Part shown: positions 32,101 to 37,522 of the stretch, one piece after another
Layout: every line of letters begins with the position of its first letter
Numbering within the stretch: the stretch's first letter is position 1
Source of the DNA: JARYLZ01 sp964388275
GTDB taxonomy: Bacteria; Bacteroidota; Ignavibacteria; SZUA-365
NCBI GenBank assembly: GCA_964388275.1
Contig: CAYLZD010000036.1
Location: 1 to 37,522, forward strand
Direction of reading: 5' to 3'
DNA length: 37,522 nt
Made by a program: the position numbers and the translations under genes
The notes under the pieces: model-generated
The model's input: the letters and a program-made list of their open reading frames with translations, nothing else
Told to the model about the DNA's origin: nothing
The model's database searches: none

Positions 32101-33482
32101 CTGAGCGCCTCCCTGGGCTGGAGGGCGAGCACGCTGCGCTTGAAAACAAGGCCCCGATGTTCGAAATGTTCGAACATGTCGAAGCTTGCGCAGGCGGGAG
32201 ATAGCAGAACAACGTCGCCCGCCCGCGCGATGCGCCTCGCCGTCTCAACCGCTTCCGGCAGCGAATCTGCGCGGTGCAACTCGGTATGTCCGGCGAAGGC
32301 GCCGGCCATGCGGCGGGCGGCCTCTCCTATCAAGACCGTAGCGCGCACCCTCTCTTCGATCAGCGGCAGCAGCGGATCGTAAGGAGATCCCTTGTCGCGC
32401 CCTCCTGCTATGAGCACGATGGGTTGATGAAAGCTCTGCAGAGCGATCACTACGGAATCCACATTCGTCGCCTTCGAATCGTTGACGTATGTAACATCGT
32501 CCAGATTCCTGACGAACTCCAGTCTGTGCTCCACTCCGGCGAACGACCTCGCGACTTCCGAGACGGTTTCCGCGGACGCTCCGTGCAGCCGCGCCGCCAG
32601 AGCCGCCTGTAAAATGTTCATGTAATTGTGCCTGCCGCGCAGGCGCAGTTCGTCGATGGACGCCACGGTTTCCTTCCCGAAGCCGAGGTCCACATGGAGG
32701 GTTCTCGCCTCCATCCAGCCGCCAATGGAAAGAACGGCGCGGACGCTCGTCGGGAAGGCGCGCGCAGAGGCCGGACGCGCGGCCAGCATGGCGTCCGCAT
32801 TGTCCAAATTGTAAATGACGGCGTCCTCATCGAACTGATTGCGGAAAATCCGCTGCTTTGACGCCACGTATCTGGAGAAATCCCCGCCGTACCTGCCCAG
32901 ATGATCCGGTGTGATGGTGGTTATCACCGCCGTCGCCGGATGGAAGCGAACCGTGAAATCCAACTGATAGCTGCTGACTTCGAGGGCCACTATTTCGGGT
33001 TCAGGCATATCCATCAAGGCGTCGGAAAAGGCGCGTCCGATGTTCCCAGCCACGATCGTGGCCTTCCCCGCCGCCTTGAGCATCTCGCCGATCAGCGTCG
33101 TGGTTGTGGTTTTGCCGTTCGTCCCCGTCACGGCGATGATCGGCGCCTTGCAGAAAAAGCATGCGAGTTCGATCTCGCTGATCACCGGTATCCCGTTGCG
33201 GGCGGCATCCTGAAGCACCGGCGAGTCGCTCGGCACACCCGGACTCACCACCATGAGATTGGCGTTTTGCGCCTTAGCGCTGTGGCCCCCGAATTCGGCC
33301 GGTATGCCGAGCTTCGACAACTCCGCCCGGGCTTCCGGCATGGACTCCGCGTCGCCCTGCTCGCTGACGAACACCTGCACCCCCCGGCTTCGAAGCAGGC
33401 GGGCCGCTGCAAGGCCGCTTCTTGCGGCGCCGATGACGCTGATTTTCGCCAGTTCCATATCGACTGTCAGCGGACCCATCAT
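32097..33482 (-). CDS. murD: UDP-N-acetylmuramoyl-L-alanine--D-glutamate ligase MurD
   Basis: A 461-residue Mur ligase that adds D-Glu. N-terminal SVIGAARSGLAAARLL (GxARSGxAAA), ATP loop VTGTNGKTTTTTL, the EVSSYQLDF motif typical of MurD, NDSKATNVDSV and IAGGRDKG are all present. The ATG at 33482 overlaps the mraY stop; Met9 (MELAKISVIG) would also give a complete enzyme. Confidence 0.97.
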   Translation of the reverse strand: MMGPLTVDMELAKISVIGAARSGLAAARLLRSRGVQVFVSEQGDAESMPEARAELSKLGIPAEFGGHSAKAQNANLMVVSPGVPSDSPVLQDAARNGIPVISEIELACFFCKAPIIAVTGTNGKTTTTTLIGEMLKAAGKATIVAGNIGRAFSDALMDMPEPEIVALEVSSYQLDFTVRFHPATAVITTITPDHLGRYGGDFSRYVASKQRIFRNQFDEDAVIYNLDNADAMLAARPASARAFPTSVRAVLSIGGWMEARTLHVDLGFGKETVASIDELRLRGRHNYMNILQAALAARLHGASAETVSEVARSFAGVEHRLEFVRNLDDVTYVNDSKATNVDSVVIALQSFHQPIVLIAGGRDKGSPYDPLLPLIEERVRATVLIGEAARRMAGAFAGHTELHRADSLPEAVETARRIARAGDVVLLSPACASFDMFEHFEHRGLVFKRSVLALQPREALR

Positions 33483-34588
33483 CGCACTTTGAAGGTTATG
33501 AGACTGACTATGGCGAGTATCACGGACACGATGTAGAAACGAACCACGATTTTCGGCTCCGGCCAGCCGAGCAACTCGAAATGATGATGTATCGGCGCCA
33601 TTCTGAAAACGCGCCTTCCCTGCCCGTACTTCTTTTTCGTGTACTTGAAGTAAAGCTTCTGTATCAGCACCGACACCGTCTCCGCGAAGAAAATGCCGCC
33701 TAAAATCGGGAGCAACAGCTCTTTTTTAATCATCACCATGACGGCGCCCAGCGCACCGCCGAGCGCCAGGCTGCCCGTGTCTCCCATAAACACCTGTGCC
33801 GGATGAGCGTTATACCATAGGAAGCCCAATCCCGCGCCGACCAGAGCGGCGCAGAACACCGTGAGTTCGCCGCTCCCCGGCAGATAGAAGATATCGAGGT
33901 ATTCCGCTGTGCGTATGTTGCCGCTCACGTAAGTGATGATCGCTATGGAAATGAATGCGATTGAAATTGTGCCGATAGCCAGTCCGTCCAGACCGTCGGT
34001 CAGATTCACCGCGTTCGAAGTGGCCGTTATGACGAGAATGATGACCGGAATGTAAAACAGGCCGTATTCGAACGGCTCGCCTTTCCAGAACGGCACGGTG
34101 GTCGCGGTTCTTTGAGCCTCGAATTCCGGCATGAAATACAGCACTCCGCCCACCAGCAGCCCCGCCAGGACCTGGCCAACTATTTTGTATTCACCGATCA
34201 GGCCTTTCCGGTATTTTTTGACCACCTTGAGGTAGTCGTCCACGAAGCCGACCGTCCCCAGCATGGCTGTGGACGCGAGTATCAGCCATATGTAGGTGTT
34301 CTCCAGGTGTCCCCAAAGCAGAACCGGGATCAGGGAGGCAGCCAGCACGATCAACCCTCCCATGGTGGGCGTCCCGGCCTTGATCAGATGGGTGCTGGGC
34401 GCTTCGAGCTTGGCCGCTTCGCCGATCTGGCGTCGTTTGAGCGACGCTATTATCCGCGGCCCGACGAACCAGGATATAAGGAGAGCCGTCAACGCGGCCG
34501 CCCCGGCCCTGAAGGTGATGTACTTGAATACGCCGAAACCGGGCGGCGACCAGATTGCATTGAGATAATCGAGAAACCAGGTCAACAT
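33479..34588 (-). CDS. mraY: Phospho-N-acetylmuramoyl-pentapeptide transferase MraY
   Basis: A 369-residue polytopic membrane enzyme that transfers phospho-MurNAc-pentapeptide to undecaprenyl phosphate to form lipid I. Catalytic motifs are GFVDDYLKV, NAVNLTDGLDGLA, FMGDTGSLALGG and APIHHHFELLGW, all intact. About ten membrane segments are predicted, as usual. It lies 7 nt after murF and its stop overlaps the murD start. Confidence 0.98.
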   Translation of the reverse strand: MLTWFLDYLNAIWSPPGFGVFKYITFRAGAAALTALLISWFVGPRIIASLKRRQIGEAAKLEAPSTHLIKAGTPTMGGLIVLAASLIPVLLWGHLENTYIWLILASTAMLGTVGFVDDYLKVVKKYRKGLIGEYKIVGQVLAGLLVGGVLYFMPEFEAQRTATTVPFWKGEPFEYGLFYIPVIILVITATSNAVNLTDGLDGLAIGTISIAFISIAIITYVSGNIRTAEYLDIFYLPGSGELTVFCAALVGAGLGFLWYNAHPAQVFMGDTGSLALGGALGAVMVMIKKELLLPILGGIFFAETVSVLIQKLYFKYTKKKYGQGRRVFRMAPIHHHFELLGWPEPKIVVRFYIVSVILAIVSLITFKVR

Positions 34589-34595
34589 TGCCTTA

Positions 34596-36005
34596 TTAGG
34601 TCTCCTTTGTCGCTTCGAGTCCGGCAGCCAGTTCGGAGACGACCAGATCCATCCGCATGCCGCGCGATCCCTTTACGAGAATCAGATCGCCTGGGTTCAA
34701 CAGCGATTTCAACGCGCACAGCATTTCGTTCCTGTCCTCAAAATGCCGGATCAGTATTCCCCGGCCTCGGGACGCCGTCGCTATACGCTTCGAAAATTTC
34801 CCGAAGGTGAATAATACATGTATGTCCAGACCGGCGAGTTTCTCGCCGACAGCGCTATGACCCTCCCTGGCGGCGCGGCCCAGCTCGAGCATGTCGGCGA
34901 GCGCGGCTACGCGCCTGCCTCTCGTCTTCATGGACGCCAACGCATCGAGGGCGGCGCATACCGAATCCGGATTCGCATTGTAAGCGTCGTCGATGATCCT
35001 GACTCCCCCGACGGAAACAAGGTGCAGACGTCCGCTTCTTGAGACATGTTTCTCGACCGCCGCGGCCATGGCGTCCGTTTCGCATCCCAGGGTCCAGCCG
35101 ACCGCGAGGGCCGCCGCGGCCGTTACCGCGGCATGGCGCCCGCGCATGCGCAGACGAAGCGTCAACGGATGAGGCGTGAACGCCGGGGCTTCCAGCGTGA
35201 ACGTCGGCCGCGCGTCGGCGTCCAGAACGACGGACGTGACGCGCACATCCGCGCCACGACGGAGGCCGAAAGCGATGCGACGAACGCGCCTCGGGGCGTG
35301 TGCGCGCAGCAGTGGTTCATCGGCGTTGACGAAGGCCGTTCCGTCCGGCGGCAGAGCCCGGAACAGCGCGGCTTTCTCCGCCGCTATGCCTTCCCGCGAC
35401 AGCAGTTTCTCGGTGTGAGCCAGTCCGATATTCGTGATCAGGCCGTGAGTCGGCTCGCAGATGCCGCACAGGTACGGAATGTCGCCCGGTTGATTGGTGC
35501 CCAGTTCGAGCACCGCGGCCTCGTGAATTCCGCGCAGTCGGAACAAAGTGGCGGGAGCGCCGATCCAGTTGTTCAAATTGCCTTCGGTGCGAAGCGTGCG
35601 GAGGCCGGTGGACAGCGCGGCCGCGATCAGATCCTTGGCGCCCGTCTTGCCGTTGCTGCCTGTGACGCCCACGACGGGCAAAGCAAAGCGGCGTCTGTAT
35701 ACGCGGGCCAGGTCGCCCAGCGCCGTAAGCGTGTCTCTTACGATGACGCACGGAAAGTCCGGCGCGCCGTTTTCCCTCAGCCAACGGGCGTCCATGATGC
35801 ACAGCGTCGCGCCGGCGCGCATCGCGTCGGATGCAAAGCGGTGCCCGTCATGGTTTCCTCCCCTCAACGCCAGATACGCTTCGCCCGGTTTGATAGTGCG
35901 TGAGTCCGTGCTGATCCCGCGGAGCGGGCGGCTGGCAATCAAGGCCAGGCCGAACGCTCCGAGATGCGGAGCCCTCAACAGATCCGCGACTTTGAATCCG
36001 GTCAC
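34596..36005 (-). CDS. murF: UDP-N-acetylmuramoyl-tripeptide--D-alanyl-D-alanine ligase MurF
   Basis: A 469-residue Mur ligase that adds D-Ala-D-Ala. GISTDSRTIKPGEAYLALRG is the N-terminal UDP-binding motif (STDSRTIKPG), GVTGSNGKTGAKDL is the ATP loop with Gly in place of the usual Thr, ELGTNQPGDI is the MurF-type EMGxxxPGEI motif and DDAYNANPDSV is the C-terminal family motif. The GTG start overlaps the murE stop. Confidence 0.97.
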   Translation of the reverse strand: MTGFKVADLLRAPHLGAFGLALIASRPLRGISTDSRTIKPGEAYLALRGGNHDGHRFASDAMRAGATLCIMDARWLRENGAPDFPCVIVRDTLTALGDLARVYRRRFALPVVGVTGSNGKTGAKDLIAAALSTGLRTLRTEGNLNNWIGAPATLFRLRGIHEAAVLELGTNQPGDIPYLCGICEPTHGLITNIGLAHTEKLLSREGIAAEKAALFRALPPDGTAFVNADEPLLRAHAPRRVRRIAFGLRRGADVRVTSVVLDADARPTFTLEAPAFTPHPLTLRLRMRGRHAAVTAAAALAVGWTLGCETDAMAAAVEKHVSRSGRLHLVSVGGVRIIDDAYNANPDSVCAALDALASMKTRGRRVAALADMLELGRAAREGHSAVGEKLAGLDIHVLFTFGKFSKRIATASRGRGILIRHFEDRNEMLCALKSLLNPGDLILVKGSRGMRMDLVVSELAAGLEATKET

Positions 36006-37522
36006 TGCCTGCTTCCTCCCCGGTTGGCCTCGAAATACTCGCGAACAACCTCCCGATCGTCGAAATGGCGCTTCCTTCCGTTTTGAAGCTGATACGTCTC
36101 ATGACCTTTGCCTGCGATGAGCACTATATCCCCCGGATGCGCCTTCTCGAGGGCGAGCCGAATCGCCCGTCGCCTGTCGCTCTTGCGCAGCACCGCCGAC
36201 GAGTTCTCTGCGCCTTCGAGTATTTCGTCGATGATGCGCTCCGGTTCTTCGCCGCGGGGATTATCGGAGGTCACTATCGTCAAATCCGAAAGTCCTGCCG
36301 CGATGCCGCCCATGATGGGCCTCTTTCCGTGATCGCGGTCTCCGCCGCAACCGAAGACCGTAATGATGCGTCCTCCCGGCGCCGCCAGAGCGCGGGCCGA
36401 CACGATGGCACGTTCAAGGGCGTCCGGAGTGTGGGAATAGTCAACTATGGCGAGAACGCCGTCAATGGACGCGATGCGCTCGAAACGTCCGGGAACCGAA
36501 CGGACTTTGCGCAAACCCCGCAGCACCCGGTCCTCGTCCGCGCCCAGCAGAATTCCGGCGGCGAAGGCCGCCGTCAGATTGGCAGCATTGAAGGCTCCGA
36601 CGAGCGGCGATACGATCGAGTATAGGCGGCCTCGTCTTCTGACGGCGCAACGGATGCCGTTCTTGCCGGAGCTTGTCTCCATCATCCTGAATGAACACCT
36701 CGGACCGGTGCCGTAAGTGATCAGCTTGCGTCCCAGCGGCTCCGCCATATGCTCCCATGCCTGATCGTCACGGTTCACCAGTCCGAAACGGCGTGTATGA
36801 CTGCTGAACAGCAGCTTCTTGGCTTCGCGGTATCCGGTCATGTCTCCGTGAAAATCCAGATGATCCCTGCTGAGATTCGTGAATATCGATACTTCGAATC
36901 CGATGCCGTGGACTCTCTTGAGGGACAGGGCGTGGGATGAAACTTCCATGACCGCGTGGGAACAACCGGCGTCCGCCATTTCCGCCAGAATCCTGTGAAG
37001 TTCCTCGGCCGGAGGAGTCGTGAAACCGGCCGGGGTCTCGACTCCGCCGATACGATAGGAAATCGTCCCGATCAATCCGGTTTTCTCGCCGGCGCTTTCC
37101 AACGCCGAACGAAGAAGCAAGCTGGTGGTTGTTTTTCCGTTGGTGCCCGTGATGCCGACGAGGCGCAGTCTGGAGGCCGGGGATCCGTAGAAACGATCCG
37201 CCAGCTCAGCGACGGCGCAACGCGTATCCTTCACGACGAGCACGGTCACAGCGTTGTGTTGTATCCACGCGGGATTGAGCAGCCGTCTGAGGGTTTCGTC
37301 GTATTTTCCTTCCTCGACCACCACGGCCGAAGCGCCTCTCTCCACGGCCTGCTGAATAAAGTCATGCCCGTCGGCGCTTTCGCCCTTGCTGGCAACGAAC
37401 ATGCAGCGGCTGCCGACTTTGCGGGAGTCCGTGGTTATTCCGTCTATCCCGGCGTCGAGCGGTCCGGTGATCTGCACGACGTTCATCCGGCCGACGAGCG
37501 CCGAGAGCCGCGCGCGGGCGGG
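36002..37522 (-). CDS. murE: UDP-MurNAc-tripeptide synthetase MurE, 5' end beyond window
   Basis: At least 507 codons are visible. The enzyme adds the third residue of the stem peptide. Motifs are GITTDSRKVGSRCMFVA, VGITGTNGKTTTSLLL, EVSSHALSLKRV, DYSHTPDALERA and TSDNPRGEEP. DNPR indicates a meso-diaminopimelate-adding enzyme. An ATG at 37486 exists, but the frame is open to the edge and the upstream residues (ARLSALVGR) fit the usual MurE N-terminus, so the real start is probably to the right of the window. Confidence 0.95.
   Translation of the reverse strand, partial: PARARLSALVGRMNVVQITGPLDAGIDGITTDSRKVGSRCMFVASKGESADGHDFIQQAVERGASAVVVEEGKYDETLRRLLNPAWIQHNAVTVLVVKDTRCAVAELADRFYGSPASRLRLVGITGTNGKTTTSLLLRSALESAGEKTGLIGTISYRIGGVETPAGFTTPPAEELHRILAEMADAGCSHAVMEVSSHALSLKRVHGIGFEVSIFTNLSRDHLDFHGDMTGYREAKKLLFSSHTRRFGLVNRDDQAWEHMAEPLGRKLITYGTGPRCSFRMMETSSGKNGIRCAVRRRGRLYSIVSPLVGAFNAANLTAAFAAGILLGADEDRVLRGLRKVRSVPGRFERIASIDGVLAIVDYSHTPDALERAIVSARALAAPGGRIITVFGCGGDRDHGKRPIMGGIAAGLSDLTIVTSDNPRGEEPERIIDEILEGAENSSAVLRKSDRRRAIRLALEKAHPGDIVLIAGKGHETYQLQNGRKRHFDDREVVREYFEANRGGSRQ

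Overview
The window looks like a piece of chromosome from a moderately GC-rich, Gram-negative member of the Bacteroidota/FCB superphylum, perhaps an Ignavibacteria- or Kapabacteria-like lineage. The reasons are C-terminal T9SS-type sorting domains (YPNPF motifs) on two secreted proteins, GldL/GldM-like motor proteins, a diaminopimelate-type MurE and an FtsW with a Bacteroidota-like variant of the usual PDLG segment. The lineage is an inference from motifs, not from a database comparison. Most of the window is orderly core genome. No phage, IS element, CRISPR array, tRNA or rRNA was seen.

Left block (1-5418, minus strand): an operon of two consecutive GldL-GldM-like pairs. In transcription order these are GldL-like 1 (5418-4651), GldM-like 1 (4630-3101), GldL-like 2 (2943-2119) and GldM-like 2 (2076-475). 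A signal-peptide protein follows and runs off the left edge (418-1). The pairs are clearly paralogous, but only pair 2 has charged residues buried in its predicted membrane helices. The region upstream of this operon carries an array of GTGAAT/ATTCAC half-sites.

Middle-left (5620-8799): a GalE-like epimerase (minus) is divergent from a Wzx/MATE-like polysaccharide flippase (plus). An HNH endonuclease follows; its start is unclear and may be frameshifted. An intrinsic terminator closes this unit.

Middle (8886-17810, plus): a compact, mostly overlapping operon of trpS, scpA, scpB (with a long acidic repetitive tail), an RsuA/RluB-type pseudouridine synthase, a half-length carB, an ABC-2 permease, a LolA-like periplasmic protein and an M1 metallopeptidase with a sorting domain. 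A separate T9SS-type secreted protein follows (17999-20065) and ends at a strong terminator. A small four-cysteine protein of unknown function comes next (20325-20708).

Middle-right (20808-23441, minus): a three-gene corrinoid methyl-transfer module made of a corrinoid protein, a stand-alone MetH-activation-domain protein with a C-terminal Cys cluster, and a UroD/MtaA-like methyltransferase. No dedicated substrate methyltransferase is adjacent.

Right block (23590-37522, minus): the dcw cell wall/division cluster, transcribed murE (runs off the right edge), murF, mraY, murD, ftsW, murG, a small two-TM PH-like protein, murC, murB, ftsQ, ftsA, ftsZ, then a hairpin. Nearly all junctions overlap, so the genes are probably translationally coupled. 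The most notable items are the doubled GldLM-type motor, the corrinoid module, the half carB, the extra membrane protein inside the dcw cluster and the small cysteine protein.
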